Positions 50,955 through 61,677 of a stretch of DNA of 64,000 nt are shown piece after piece (within the stretch, counting starts at the first letter, position 1; the number at the start of each line of letters is the position of its first letter). The DNA is from VRUE01 sp963762205 (lineage in GTDB: Bacteria > Actinomycetota > Thermoleophilia > Solirubrobacterales > 70-9): the NCBI GenBank assembly GCA_963762205.1, contig CAVXJZ010000003.1, positions 682,001 to 746,000 on the forward strand. The letters are read 5' to 3'. Made by a program: the position numbers and the translations under genes. Under the pieces are notes generated by a model. The model worked only from the letters and a program-made list of their open reading frames with translations, searched no databases and was not told the DNA's origin.

Positions 50955-51461
50955 ATGGGCGGTCCCCCAGGCAGCAGCTATCGAGCGGGCCCGGTCGTGG
51001 CCGCCGCCGCGCTTCTGCTCGCGACCCTGCCGATCGCCTCGGCCGCCGCCGCCGCACCCGCACGCCCCGAATACGTCAATCGCCTGGAGTCGATCTGCAA
51101 GCCCGGGGTGAAGGCGACCCAGCGAGCGGTGCGCGGGGTGCGCGCCGACATCCGCGCCGAACGCCTCCAGGTCGCGGCGCGAAAGCTGGCCCGCGCGGGG
51201 CGGATCTTCGACGGCACGGTGGGCAAGATCTCGCGCGTTCCGCGCCCGGGGCCGGACGCCGAGCAGCTCGCCAAGTGGTTTCGCTACCTGAACCTGCAGG
51301 AGTCCTACCTGGCCCGCTCCGCGGCGGCGCTGCGCGCGGAGCGCATCGTCCGCTACCAGCACAGCTCTGTGCGCTTCGTCCACACGGGCAACCTCGCCAA
51401 CGACGTCGTCATCTCCTTCGGCTTCAACTACTGCCGCTTCAAGTTCTCCCGCTTCGGCTGA
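50955..51461 (+). CDS. Small secreted helical protein
   Basis: A 168-residue protein with a signal peptide (VVAAAALLLATLPIASAAAA) and a helical mature region with two Cys (about 52 and 162). No family recognised. AAGGAG about 6 nt before ATG 50955 supports the start; TTG 50925, overlapping the MMPL stop, is a weaker alternative. The 26-bp gap to the MMPL gene suggests co-transcription. It may be an accessory of the exporter. Confidence 0.65.
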   Translation: MGGPPGSSYRAGPVVAAAALLLATLPIASAAAAAPARPEYVNRLESICKPGVKATQRAVRGVRADIRAERLQVAARKLARAGRIFDGTVGKISRVPRPGPDAEQLAKWFRYLNLQESYLARSAAALRAERIVRYQHSSVRFVHTGNLANDVVISFGFNYCRFKFSRFG

Positions 51462-51515
51462 GATGCCCCTGAGCGCCCGGTCGTAGCGATCGACACTTGA
51501 CGGTAGGAGGTCGTA

Positions 51516-52241
51516 CTAGTTGGGGCCGGAGACCCGGCCCGGGTTCACGCTCTCGCGAGCCGCGGCCTCGTCCGCTTGCCGTTGCCGGCGCTCGCGGAAC
51601 TCCTCGATCGCCGCTTCGAAGGAGCCCCGCGAGAATTCCGGCCAGAGCTCCTCGGAGAAGAGCAGCTCGGTCTCGGCGAGCTGCCAGAGCAGGTAGTTGG
51701 AGAAGCGCCGCTCGCCGCCGGTGCGGATCAAAAGCTCGGGGTCGTGCATCTCCGGCGCATACAGCCCGGCCCGGAACTCCTCCTCGCTGCCGCCATCGAA
51801 GAGCCGCGCCGCCCGCACGATCTCCGCCCGGCCGCCGTAGTTGAACGGGACATAGAGGGTGATCAGGTCGTTTTCGCCGGTCAGCTCCTCGGCCCACTCC
51901 ATCTTCCTCGCCAGGTCCGCCGGCACGGGATCGCCGCACTCGCCGATGAAGCGCAGGCGCACGTTCTGGGCATCGAGTTCGGGGGTGACCCGGTCGATGT
52001 ACTCGCCGATCAGGGCGATCAGGTTGGCCACCTCCTCCCGCGAGCGCGACCAGTTCTCGGTCGAGAAGGCATAGACGGTGAGCTCGCGGATACCGAGCTC
52101 GGCGGCGTCGCGCAGCCGCTCCCGCACGTTCTCCGCGCCGGCCCGGTGCCCGTCGGCGACCGAGAGCCCCCGCGCCTGCGCCCAGCGCCCGTTGCCATCG
52201 GTGACGATCGCGACGTAGGCGGGGTCGCCGGGCTCAGCCAT
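51516..52241 (-). CDS. uppS: Isoprenyl transferase (undecaprenyl diphosphate synthase family)
   Basis: Cis-prenyltransferase of 241 residues that extends farnesyl diphosphate with isopentenyl diphosphate, making carrier lipid for wall synthesis or other cis-polyprenols. Catalytic Asp in TDGNGRWA (usually MDGNGRWA), diphosphate contact LTVYAFSTENW-type stretch, and RTGGERRFSNYLLWQL are present. The Thr before Asp is a minor variation. Its start overlaps the end of DUF2600 by 8 bp, which encodes a terpene cyclase-like protein, so a secondary cis-polyprenol pathway is also possible. Confidence 0.9.
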   Translation of the reverse strand: MAEPGDPAYVAIVTDGNGRWAQARGLSVADGHRAGAENVRERLRDAAELGIRELTVYAFSTENWSRSREEVANLIALIGEYIDRVTPELDAQNVRLRFIGECGDPVPADLARKMEWAEELTGENDLITLYVPFNYGGRAEIVRAARLFDGGSEEEFRAGLYAPEMHDPELLIRTGGERRFSNYLLWQLAETELLFSEELWPEFSRGSFEAAIEEFRERRQRQADEAAARESVNPGRVSGPN

Positions 52242-53320
52242 CGCCGCGCAGACGCATCGCGACCATGATCGGCCGCACGGTCGGGTCGGTTACTTCCAGC
52301 AGGCGCTCGCGGATCGGGCGAGCGTAGCCGCTCTTCGCCGCGGGCGCGCTCAGGTAAAAGCCGGCGACGCCGGCGAGGATCGCGCGGTGTTTGCGGGCCT
52401 GGCGCAGCTCGGCCGATAGCCGCCTTCGCCCGGCTCGCCAGCAGGGCGATCCGCGTGGCGGCCTGCTCGGAGCTCGCGCAGTAGCTCAGGTAGTTGTGCT
52501 GGCCGCTGGCGAGATCCTCCTCGCGGTCGACCAGGTCGTCGAGCAGCACGGTGAGCGCCCCGATCGAGGGGAAGTAGGCGGCGTCGATCCGCTCCGCCTC
52601 GGCCGCGCTCGTCCTCTGATCGGCGGCGGCGGCGATCAGCGCGTGGGCCGCCACCGAGGAGCTCGCGCCCGCCGCCAGCTCCCACCACAGATAGCCGGAG
52701 GCCGCCTCCTGCCCGGCGGCCCACTCCTCGAGCTCCGTGGGACCAGCCCAGGCCGCGGCGTGGACCTGGCTTTGGCCCTCACCGCAGCGCGCGGCGGCCC
52801 CTCGCAGCGCCGGCAGCACCGCCTCGCGGCCGGGCAGCGCCGCCACCGTTTCCTGACAGGTGCCGACCAGGGCGGCGAGATACCCGCCGTCCTCGCGCTG
52901 GGGATGGTGGCGGTACCAGTCGCGGGCGGGGGCACCGGGCGAGACCGCGTCGCTGAGCGCCCCGTGCAGGGCGAGGCCGTCTGCCAGCGGCTCGGTGGCC
53001 CGCACCTCGCCGAGCGAGTCCAGGTAGTCGATCGCCGCCTGTAGGGCGACGATCGCCCGCAGCACCCCGGCGCGCTTGCGGCGCGGCGCCAGGATCGCGA
53101 AGACTGCGGTCGCCGCGACGTTCGAGGACTTTTCGGCGAGCGCCGCGAGCGCCGTCGCACGCAGGGTCTCGTCGGGGATCTGTGCCGCCCGCGCCTGCCA
53201 GTCGGCGAGCTCGGCGCCCACCCGCGGCACGATCCGCCGCTGGTAGGTGAGCAGCGCCGAGAGCGCCGCGGTTGTGTCCGCTGCAAAAGCCATGGCCGAC
53301 AGTTTCCCGGTTGGCGCCAA
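52234..53320 (-). pseudogene. DUF2600 (YtpB-like terpene cyclase family) gene with one extra base
   Basis: Family of tetraprenyl-beta-curcumene synthase-like proteins (PF10776 type), expected ~361 residues. The Asp-rich motif DDLVDRE is present near residue 260 and the N-terminal half is intact. After SRAKAAIG the frame turns into Arg/Pro-rich sequence, while another frame gives the conserved C-terminus ELRQARKHRAILAGVAGFYLS and ends TGA 52234-52236. One extra base near 52425 (GGCCGAGC) explains it. TTG 53320 follows GAGGGGG by ~6 nt; ATG 53293 is an alternative. The gene overlaps uppS by 8 bp and follows the double-TetR gene. Confidence 0.85.
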
Positions 53321-53399
53321 TCTGACCCCCTCACGCCGCGGCCCTTCGCCTCGAGCCTCCGCGCCTGGGCCGCCGGCGCCCCCGCCGTCCCCGCTTCGC

Positions 53400-54794
53400 T
53401 CAGCCGCCGCCCGAGCCGGTCGCCACCTCGAAGGCGCGTTCGCCACCCACGAAGGGGGTCAGGGTGACATAGACGGCCCAGGGCACCAGCTCGGCCAGGC
53501 GCTCGGGCCCCTTGTGCTTGACGTGCTCGTAGAAGAGCGAGTAGAGCGCGCCGCCGATCGCCTCGGCGGTGATCGGCGGGATCTCGGGGGCGATCTCATA
53601 GCCTTTTTCGAGCAACGCCTCCATCTGTTCGGTGACTTTCTCGCGCTGCTCGAGCGCCCGCGTGCCCGCCGCGTACATCTCGACCGCTCCGAGGCGCGCG
53701 TACTCGGGCTCCTGCACGCCGTAGAGGAACATCGCCTCCTGGGTGCCGCGCACCGCGTCCTCCCAGTCCTTGGCCATGCGGAAGGCCGGCAGCGCCGCCG
53801 CAAGCATCTGCAGCGAGCCGACGTCCAGGGCCGCCACCACCGCCTCCTCCTTGTTCTCGAAGTGCTCATAGAACGCCCGGTAGGAGGTCCCGGCCCGCTC
53901 GATGATGTCGGCGATCGTCGTCTCGGGATATCCCTTCTCGGCGACCACCGCGGCCAGCCCCCGCAGCAGCCGTTCGGCCGGGTTGGAGGCCGCCTGTCGC
54001 TCCTCGAAGGGCAGCGCTCGCAGCGTTCGCCGCCGCGGCCCGCGCAGCGGGCCCGGGGGAGGGGGGTAGAGGAGGAGCCACTCCCACAGCTGCGGCGCCA
54101 GCTCGGCCAGCTCGCCGGGCTTGCCCTGGTAGAGGCGCTTGTGGATCACCTTCTGCACCCCGCCGACCAGAGCCCGGACCAGCTCGGGGGGCATCCCCTC
54201 GCGGCCCAGCCCGTCGAGGACAAGGCTGCCGAGCCGCTCGCAGGAGTCCGCGGCGCGGTCGAGCAGCGCCACCGCCTCGGTGCCCCCGGCGTAGACCTCG
54301 ACCACGCAGAGCTTCGCCGCCGCCGGTTGGGCGGCGACGGCCCCGATCAGGCCTTCGAAGGCCTTGCGCGTCCGCTCGGGGTCGCTGGGCGGCTCGCCGC
54401 CGGGGGCAAGCGCCGCCGAGGAGGCCTCCAGCGCCGGCCCGAGGAGCGCCTCGATCGCCGCCAAAAAGCACTGCCGTTTGTCGCCGAAGTGCTTGTAGAA
54501 GGCGCTCCGCGAGACCCCCGAGAGCTCGACCAGGTCGTCGATCGTCGTCGCCTCATAGCCCTGCTCGGCGACGTTCGCCACCATCGCCCCGTAGAGCCGT
54601 TCGCGATGGTTCTCCTCGGCCTCGGCCGGCGTCGTCCTGCGCCCCGGCGGCAGGGCCTTGTCGCGCAGTTGGCTCGAATCTCCCCATGGTGTCAGCACTA
54701 TCCCGGGCGACACGATATCCACGGCCGCCGGGGGTCCCAGGGGCGCCAAATCTGGCTCTCTAGGCGGTAGTCCGGCAACCATCTCGCTGTTCAC
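53400..54794 (-). CDS. Tandem TetR-family regulator with two DNA-binding domains
   Basis: A 464-residue regulator built from two TetR units. The first helix-turn-helix is TTIDDLVELSGVSRSAFYKHFGDKR (~residues 82-106), the second TTIADIIERAGTSYRAFYEHFENKE (~290-314). Each is followed by its own helical sensor region. Fused double-TetR proteins act as one-chain pseudo-dimers or dual sensors, as inferred from architecture. It lies upstream of DUF2600 and uppS on the same strand, so it may control this isoprenoid pair. GTG 54794 begins the frame; no good ribosome binding site visible. Confidence 0.88.
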   Translation of the reverse strand: MNSEMVAGLPPREPDLAPLGPPAAVDIVSPGIVLTPWGDSSQLRDKALPPGRRTTPAEAEENHRERLYGAMVANVAEQGYEATTIDDLVELSGVSRSAFYKHFGDKRQCFLAAIEALLGPALEASSAALAPGGEPPSDPERTRKAFEGLIGAVAAQPAAAKLCVVEVYAGGTEAVALLDRAADSCERLGSLVLDGLGREGMPPELVRALVGGVQKVIHKRLYQGKPGELAELAPQLWEWLLLYPPPPGPLRGPRRRTLRALPFEERQAASNPAERLLRGLAAVVAEKGYPETTIADIIERAGTSYRAFYEHFENKEEAVVAALDVGSLQMLAAALPAFRMAKDWEDAVRGTQEAMFLYGVQEPEYARLGAVEMYAAGTRALEQREKVTEQMEALLEKGYEIAPEIPPITAEAIGGALYSLFYEHVKHKGPERLAELVPWAVYVTLTPFVGGERAFEVATGSGGG

Positions 54795-55255
54795 CTACGG
54801 GTAGAAGGGCGTAGCCGATTATCCCCTTAGACAGGGAGAATTATCAAGTGGGTCTTGACTTCCCGGTTGATCTATGTTTGAGTTAAGTCCGGCTTCCGGG
54901 AAGTGCGCCGTCTGGGCGGGCCGAGCGGAAGTGACCAGGGAAGGTTTTACGGAGGACAGACCAAACCGGGGGGAACACCCACCGGACGACTGAGCCAAAG
55001 CCCCGGAAGGGTGGCTCGGGAGGGGAATTTCGTGAGCCAAGATCGGCGCGGCGTCTGCGCCTTCTCGCTGGACGTGCTTCGCCGGGGCGCCCTGGACAGG
55101 CACCCAACTGGCTGGGAGGATCATTCCGGCGCCGACTCCGGCGGCGCGCTCCTCCACCCCGTCGAGCAGGCGTCCGCCGATCGGGTCAACAGAGAAACCG
55201 AGCACCTCAGGCCGCGCAGGGAGCGGCCGGGCTCGAGGCACAAGGGAGAGAGCGA
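54795..55255. other. Long non-coding leader upstream of the first giant secreted gene
   Basis: No coding frame convinces in 461 bp. ACTTCCCGG (54858-54866) and CCGGGAAGT (54896-54904) form a 9-bp inverted repeat with a 29-nt loop. A TTGACT box overlaps it, but no good -10 follows. More hairpins lie downstream; a structured 5' leader is possible, yet I could not match it to a riboswitch class. Confidence 0.5.
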
Positions 55256-57984
55256 GTGAGCAACACGGAATCGCGGTTCGCCGATTCGACTCGGGGCTCC
55301 GCAGCGGGTCGATCGAAGATCGCCTTGGGCTGCGTGGGCCTGGTCTTTTCGCTGATGTCGATGTTGCTCTTCGCTCCCGCTCCCGCCGGAGCGGTCGGCA
55401 TTCACGTTCTCGACTCGACCTTCACCCTCTCCCCTGCCGCGAACAACCCCAACGCCGTCGCCGTCGACGAAGCCACCGGCAGCGTCTACGTGATGAGCAT
55501 CGGCGGTACGACCCCGAGCCGGCGACATCCAGAAATACAGCTCCACCGGCACACCGGAAAACTTCTCCGCCCTCGGCAAAAGCGTCCTCGATACCGGCTG
55601 CGGTACGCAACTGCCGCCAGATCGCCGTCGACAACTCCGGCGGAGCCAACCAGGGCGTCATCTACGTCTCGAGCTCGGCCACCGGCGGCAGCGCCACGAT
55701 CGAGGTCTACCTGCCACTCGGGAACCAAAGTCAACTCGATCACCGCTCGCTCGATCTCCGGCACGCTCTCCTTCTGCGGCGTCGCCGTCGACAAGAACGG
55801 CGTCGTCTATACGACCCACCCCAGTGGCACCCTCGCCAACAACTTCATCGACAAGTTCCAGCCGCTGAAATGGGAAACCAACCCGGCCCAAGAACCGCAG
55901 CCGACCGGGACGGTGAACCCGCTCGACTTCACCAACCCCTGCAAGGTCGCCGTTGATTCCACCACGAGGCTGACGGTGATGGGGGGAACGTTCGCCACCT
56001 CGACTGGCGACATCCGCCGGGTCAATCCGCCCGGCTCGGGCTTCGACCCGCCCGAACCGCCCTTCCAGGAAGCCACCAGCACCCTGGTCACCACCCAGGG
56101 CCGTCACCCGGCGATCGACGTCTCCAACGACAACCTCTACGTGACCAAGCAGAACGAAGTCGAAAGGTTCGACTCGGCGGGCAACCTGCTCGAGACCTTT
56201 GGCACCGCCGACGGCCTCAACCAGGGTCAGGGCGTCGCGGTCAACTCGACCAACGGCAAGGTCTACGTCTCCGATCGCGGCACGATCGACAAAGTCTTCA
56301 TCTACAAAGAAGTGCAGGCGCCGGTTCCCAGCACGGGCGCGACGACCGAAGTCCTGCAGTCGACGGCCATGCTCCACGGGGCCGCCGACCCCGATGGCGC
56401 GGGCGAAATCCTCGGCTGCGAATTCGAATACGTCAAAGACCAGACCTTCAAATCGACGAAATTCGCAGCCTCGACGAAAGCCGCCTGCGAACCGGCGACT
56501 CCCTACGCGGCATCGACGCCGGTAAGCGCGGAACTGGTCGGCCTCGAACCGGAGACGCTCTACCACGTCCGCCTCAAGGCATCCAACGCCGGAGCGACCA
56601 ACTACAGCTCCGAACAGACCTTCACGACCCACGCGGTCCAGGATCTGGAAACCGAAGCGGCGACCGCGGTCGGCCCGCGCGAAGCGACGCTGCACGGCTC
56701 GTTCACCGGGATCAACGACGAAACCACCTACTGGTTCCAGTACGGAACGTCGACCAGCTACGACCACGCGACACCCGTGCTCGAAGCTGGCGCCACCGTC
56801 GGGCCGACCCCGCTCGAAACGACAATCATCGGCGAGGACCCCGAAACGGAATCGCCCTATCTGGAAACCGAGACGACCTACCACTACCGCGTCGTCGCCG
56901 AAAACAGCGCCGGCACCAGCTTTGGCCCCGACCTGACCTTCACGACCGAGCCGGCCGTAGCCGGGGTCGCCACGACCGCCTACAGCAGCCTCAACCAGCA
57001 GGGGGTCACGCTCAACGGCCGTTTCACCGGTAACGGCGAAGACACCCACTACTACTTCGAATACGGCCCGACGACGGCATACGGTATGACCAGCGAGGCA
57101 CCACCCGGCACCGATGCGGGTACCGCCGAAGGGCTGATTCCGGTCTCGACCCGGATCACCGACTTCCGCGGCTACACCACCTACCATTACCGGCTGGTCG
57201 CTTCCAACAGCTTTGGCGAGACCCGGGGCGCCGACATGACCTTCTCGAGCCTGGCGGCGCCGCTTCCCGGCATCAGCGGGATGAGCTCAGCCCCGGCGGG
57301 CCCCGGCGGGCGCGTTCTCTCGGGCCAGGTCAACCCGAATCGCTGGGACACCGCCTACTTCTTCGAATGGGGCCCGACCACCGCCTACGGCTCCTCGACC
57401 CTCGCCAACCAGGTGATCACCGGCCTCGACAACCAGAACCATCCCGTTTCCACCTCAATCAGCGGGCTCGCACCCGGGACCGTCTACCACTTCAGGGTCG
57501 TCGCGACCAACTTCACCGGCACGACCGCCGGCCCCGATCAGGCCTTCATCACTCCGGCGCCGCCATCGGTCGACTCGATATCGGTCACGGCTGTCGGGCA
57601 GACCTCCGCGCACCTTGCGGCCATTGTCAGCGCAAATGGAAGCCCGACAAGTCTCGTCTTCCAATACGGCCCGGGCGGCTATGAACTGAGCAGCGCGGGA
57701 ATCTTCGCCGGGCAGGAGACGTTTGGCCTGCCCTTCGGCGTCGACGTCGCCGGCCTCGCCCCGGGCACGACCTACCACGTGCGGGCGGTGGCCACGAATG
57801 AGCTCGGCAACGCGGTTGGCACCGACGTCACCTTCACCACCCAGTCGCTGCCGAGCAGCAAGCCGGCAAGAAGAAGAAGCGAAAGTGCAAGAAGGGCTTC
57901 GTCAAGCGCAAGGGCAAGTGTGTGAGGAAGCACAAGAAGAAGCACGCCAAGCACCACCGTCGCTCAAACCCCAGAAATGGCTGA
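55256..57984 (+). CDS. Giant secreted protein with Fn3-like repeats, several frame breaks
   Basis: Signal peptide, then an NHL/propeller-like part (VAVDEATGSVYVMS, VAVNSTNGKVYVSD), then four or five Fn3-like repeats with the pattern YHYRVVAENSAGTSFGPDLTF and YFEYGPTTAYG. The C-terminus should be a Lys-rich tail (KKKKRKCKKGFVKRKGKC). The frame that starts at GTG 55256 runs to a stop at 57925, but the tail is in another frame ending TGA 57984, which needs one lost base near 57870. Between 55508 and 55718 four indels (-1, -1, +1, +1) leave ~70 residues out of frame. GGGAGAG before the GTG is the ribosome binding site. Likely adhesin or sheath; role unknown. Confidence 0.75.
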
Positions 57985-58003
57985 GCGGAAGAGGAGAAAG
58001 CGA

Positions 58004-60847
58004 GTGAGACGCGCCAAGATGAACATGGGAAGCACAGTCCGCACCGTCATCGCAGCCGCAGTCGTGGCTGTGGCCTCCCTCGCGTTCACCGGTGGAACCG
58101 CCTCGGCCGCGCTCAAGCACGAGACCGTGCTCACCGAATTCAAACTCGGCGTGCCCTGCACGGAATCGATCAGCGAATTCGTCCCAAATACCTACGACAT
58201 CGCGATCGACGAACACAACGAATGGATCTACGTCTCCTGCCCACCTGCCGGGTCGAACTCGTTCGACCAAGTGGGCGTCATCAAGCGCTTCAAATTCAAC
58301 GGCGAACCGGAACCGTTCGGCGCCACCGCGGAGCCGTACATCGACGAAAACATGATCACATTCGACCCTAACTCGGTGTATGGAGACTTCACCAATGGAC
58401 CTGAGCTGGCGGTCGACAACTCGGAAACATCGAATCAGGGCCGCCTGTTCGTAGCCTCCAGTCCGCACCTCGAGATCTTCGAACCGAGTGGCGAATTCCT
58501 CGCCTCCATAAAACAGATTGCCGAATCGATAACCCAGACCAACCTGCTCGCAGGGGTCGACGTGGACGACAACGGTGAGATCTACCTGACCAGCCGCTAT
58601 CCGGCCAGCCGTGTCTCGCTCTACAACTCGGCTTTCCGAGAGGTGAAGCGGCTCTACAAACGTCCGGATGGCACCAGCCCCTTCCAGGATCTCAAGGTCG
58701 ACTCCACCGGTGCGATGTGGGGTTCCTATACCGGCCAGGGCCAGGGTAGCCAGCCTCGCTACGTCAACAAATACGAGGCGGATCAGTTCACGACCGAACT
58801 CCAACCGACTCCCTATCAGATACCCCCAGGCGGCCTCGATCGCTTCTTTGCCGATCCGTCGCCGTTCACCGACCCGCCAGTCGTGTCGGCAACGCCCGCG
58901 ACTGGAATTCAGGGCCTCGACGTCGATCGGAGCACCGACAATCTTTACCTGGATCGCGGCAATCGAATCGATACCTACAGCCCCGGAACTGCGGGCGAGC
59001 ACTCCTACCAGAGCGCACCATCGTTTGGCATCGGCGACCTCACCGCGTCTCATGCGGTCGCGGTGAGCAAAGACCACCGTGTCTTCGCGTCGACGGAATC
59101 GGGCGAAGGCCCCAAGATCGTCGTCTTTGGGCCCGGCTTGAGCCTTCCCGACGTTCATACCTACGCGCCGGAACTCGACAAGATCGGCCACGAAGAAGTC
59201 GAGGTCCACGGGCACGTTGACCTCGACGGCACGCCGGAAGTGGAATCGTGCGTCTTCGAGTACGGCACGTCGACCGGTTACGGCTCCTCGATGCCCTGCT
59301 CCCCGGCGAGCTTCAGCAGCGACGAAGACGTCGAAGCCGAACTCAGTGGCCTTACCACCGGTACGACGTACCACTACCGGGTGAAAGTCACGACTCCGAA
59401 TGGGGTCAATACCGGCATCGATCGCACCGCCATGCCGAGCCACGTCCTTCAAGTCCGCACCCTCGATGCAACCGAAGTGGACATCGAAGGCGCTCAGCTC
59501 AACGCCTCGTTCGATCCCGACGGCCTGCACACCGACTACTACTTCAAATACGGCCCCACCGACTCCTACGGGTTCGAAACGGACCTGGAAGAAGCCGGAG
59601 AAGGGGTCGGCAACGAAACTGTGGGCGCAGCGGTCGATGCGCTGCCGAGCGGCCGAACCTTCCACTACAGGGTCATCGCGAAAAACGCCAACGGCACGAC
59701 GATGGGTCCGGACATGACCTTCAGGACGGCCTCGGTACCCGACGTAAACGGCGTTCGCTCGACCGAGGTCGAACCGACGTCTGCCATCGTCCACGCGAGC
59801 ATCAACCCGGTTGGCTACGCAGCCAAGTACTTCTTCGAATACGGGCAGACGCCCAGCTACGGGTCAAAGATGCCTGTCGCGCCGGTGAGTATCGGCTCCG
59901 GCAAGGACGACGTGCTCGTCCAGCAGCAGCTGACTGGATTGCAGCCGGGCGTCACGTATCACTACCGGGTAGTCGCCGAAAACGAATGGGGAACGTCATC
60001 GAGTCTCGATACGACCTTCGACTACGCGCCCCCTGCCTGCCCCAACGACGAGCTCAGGCAGCTCACGCTGGGCAGCTACCTCCCGGACTGTCGCGCCTAC
60101 GAGCTCGTCTCCCCCGGGGAAGCCGGTTCGATCGTGCTATTTCCGAGCGAAATCCCGCTCGGCTACCACAATGACCAGAACCACCGCGATTACGCCGAGG
60201 GCGCGGACGGCGAAGGTGTCAGCTACGCCGTCAACCAGGGCTTCGCGGCCGCACCCTCGCGCTTCGCCTTCTACGGGGCGCTTGGCTCGATCAAAGGCCT
60301 AGATGCACCGAACGAGTGGCACGACATGTACGTCGCGACACGCACGAATGGCGGTTGGATAACCACCCTCCCGGGCCTGAAGGGCGAGGAAGCGGCGGCC
60401 AATTCGCGGAAGGAATGCAGCGACACCCTCGCACTCTGCATCGACCACCAGCACGAAACCCTCTATGGCTTCGAACCCGAATTCTCGCCCTATCTATTCG
60501 AAACGACCTCGGAAGAACTCCTCGGTCGCCTTCCGACAAACGTCAACGTCATCCCGAACGGGCTGAAGTGGCGGGGCGCACAGAGGATGTCCGGTGATTT
60601 CAAGCACTTTGTCTTCTCCTCGAACGACTACCGCGAAGGAAACACCGACTATCACTCGATCGCATTCGCGCCCGGCGGCGTGACGGAACCCTTTGGCTCG
60701 GCATACGACAACAACCTCGCCGACCGTAGCGTGACGATCGTTTCGAAAATGCCCAACGGCGAAGACATGAACGAAGTCATCCCCAAGGCGATCACCGAAA
60801 AATCATTCGACTTCCAGGTCTCTCGCCGGACGGCTCACACATCCTGA
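58004..60847 (+). CDS. Giant secreted propeller/Fn3 protein, first in-frame part
   Basis: GTG 58004 with GAGGAGA about 5 nt upstream is preferred over ATG 57977, which would overlap the preceding gene's true end. Signal peptide (TVIAAAVVAVASLAFTGGTASA), a propeller region (NGEIYLTSRYPASRVSLYN, TDNLYLDRGNRIDTYSPG), and three or more Fn3-like repeats (TTYHYRVKVTTPNG). From about residue 665 a second propeller-like region begins (PPACPNDELRQ). At ~60820 the frame ends in SRRTAHTS, whereas another frame gives SPDGSHILISTPAGVEG, so one base is missing. The intact protein would run to 62177. Confidence 0.8.
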   Translation: MRRAKMNMGSTVRTVIAAAVVAVASLAFTGGTASAALKHETVLTEFKLGVPCTESISEFVPNTYDIAIDEHNEWIYVSCPPAGSNSFDQVGVIKRFKFNGEPEPFGATAEPYIDENMITFDPNSVYGDFTNGPELAVDNSETSNQGRLFVASSPHLEIFEPSGEFLASIKQIAESITQTNLLAGVDVDDNGEIYLTSRYPASRVSLYNSAFREVKRLYKRPDGTSPFQDLKVDSTGAMWGSYTGQGQGSQPRYVNKYEADQFTTELQPTPYQIPPGGLDRFFADPSPFTDPPVVSATPATGIQGLDVDRSTDNLYLDRGNRIDTYSPGTAGEHSYQSAPSFGIGDLTASHAVAVSKDHRVFASTESGEGPKIVVFGPGLSLPDVHTYAPELDKIGHEEVEVHGHVDLDGTPEVESCVFEYGTSTGYGSSMPCSPASFSSDEDVEAELSGLTTGTTYHYRVKVTTPNGVNTGIDRTAMPSHVLQVRTLDATEVDIEGAQLNASFDPDGLHTDYYFKYGPTDSYGFETDLEEAGEGVGNETVGAAVDALPSGRTFHYRVIAKNANGTTMGPDMTFRTASVPDVNGVRSTEVEPTSAIVHASINPVGYAAKYFFEYGQTPSYGSKMPVAPVSIGSGKDDVLVQQQLTGLQPGVTYHYRVVAENEWGTSSSLDTTFDYAPPACPNDELRQLTLGSYLPDCRAYELVSPGEAGSIVLFPSEIPLGYHNDQNHRDYAEGADGEGVSYAVNQGFAAAPSRFAFYGALGSIKGLDAPNEWHDMYVATRTNGGWITTLPGLKGEEAAANSRKECSDTLALCIDHQHETLYGFEPEFSPYLFETTSEELLGRLPTNVNVIPNGLKWRGAQRMSGDFKHFVFSSNDYREGNTDYHSIAFAPGGVTEPFGSAYDNNLADRSVTIVSKMPNGEDMNEVIPKAITEKSFDFQVSRRTAHTS

Positions 60848-60850
60848 TCT

Positions 60851-61677
60851 CGACTCCAGCGGGTGTCGAGGGGACAAACCTGCTCTACCTGTACATGCGG
60901 GTGAACCACTCAGTCACGTATGACATCTCCAAGGGCGCGCCCGTCAAGTTCGTCGGCATGACCCGCAACGGGTCGAAGGTCGTCTTCTCAACCTTCGCCC
61001 AACTCACGGCCGACGACACCGACAATAGCTCCGACATCTATGTCTGGAGCGAGGGCGGGTCTGAACCCGACTCACTGGTGAGGATCACCAAGGGCAACGG
61101 GCACGGCAACACCGACGAATGCAATGCCTCCTGGGTCAGCGACTGCGACGCCGACAGCATCCTGCCCGAAAAGTGGCGCGGCAATCGCAACACCGCGCTC
61201 AGCGGTCCGGGGATGGACGACATCGTCTCCGAAAACAGCGGCGACGTGTATTTCTGGTCGCCCGAGGTACTGGACCCGACACGGCTCGGCCTCAAGGACG
61301 AGCGCAACCTCTACCTGTACCGGAACGGAAAAGTCCAGCTGGTCTCGCACTTCGATCCGGGGACGTCGATCCAGAGGCTGCAGATCTCCCCAGATGGCAA
61401 ACACGCTGCCATCCTCACCAAATCGAGGATGACCAGTTACGACAACAACGGCTACGCAGAGGTGTACGTCTACGACGCTGATAGCAGGGTCATCAAATGC
61501 GCTTCGTGCGTACCCACCGGGGAGCGTCCTCAGTACGACGTGGCCGCGAGCGAGGGCGGTCGCTTCATGTCCGACGACGGTCGCGCATTCTTCGCAACCA
61601 AGGACGATCTAGTGCCGCGCGACCAGGACGGCAACAGGGTCGACGTCTACGAGTACGTCGGCGGCCGGCCCAGCTGA
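60851..61677 (+). CDS. Middle part of the giant propeller/Fn3 protein
   Basis: Continues the gene of 58004 in another frame: ISTPAGVEGTNLLYLYMRVNHSV, then a TolB/WD40-like propeller (VVFSTFAQLTADDTDNSSDIYVW; LYLYRNGKVQLVSHFD; GRFMSDDGRAFFATKDDLV). It has no ribosome binding site of its own near the first ATG (60895). The frame ends at 61675 after VGGRPS, where CCC instead of CCCC would restore PQLITTGLAAND. I read this as a fragment, not a separate gene. Confidence 0.7.

Noticed and set aside
60895..61677. Independent gene beginning at ATG 60895
   Set aside because: No ribosome binding site; the protein continues in another frame the conserved propeller of the upstream part.
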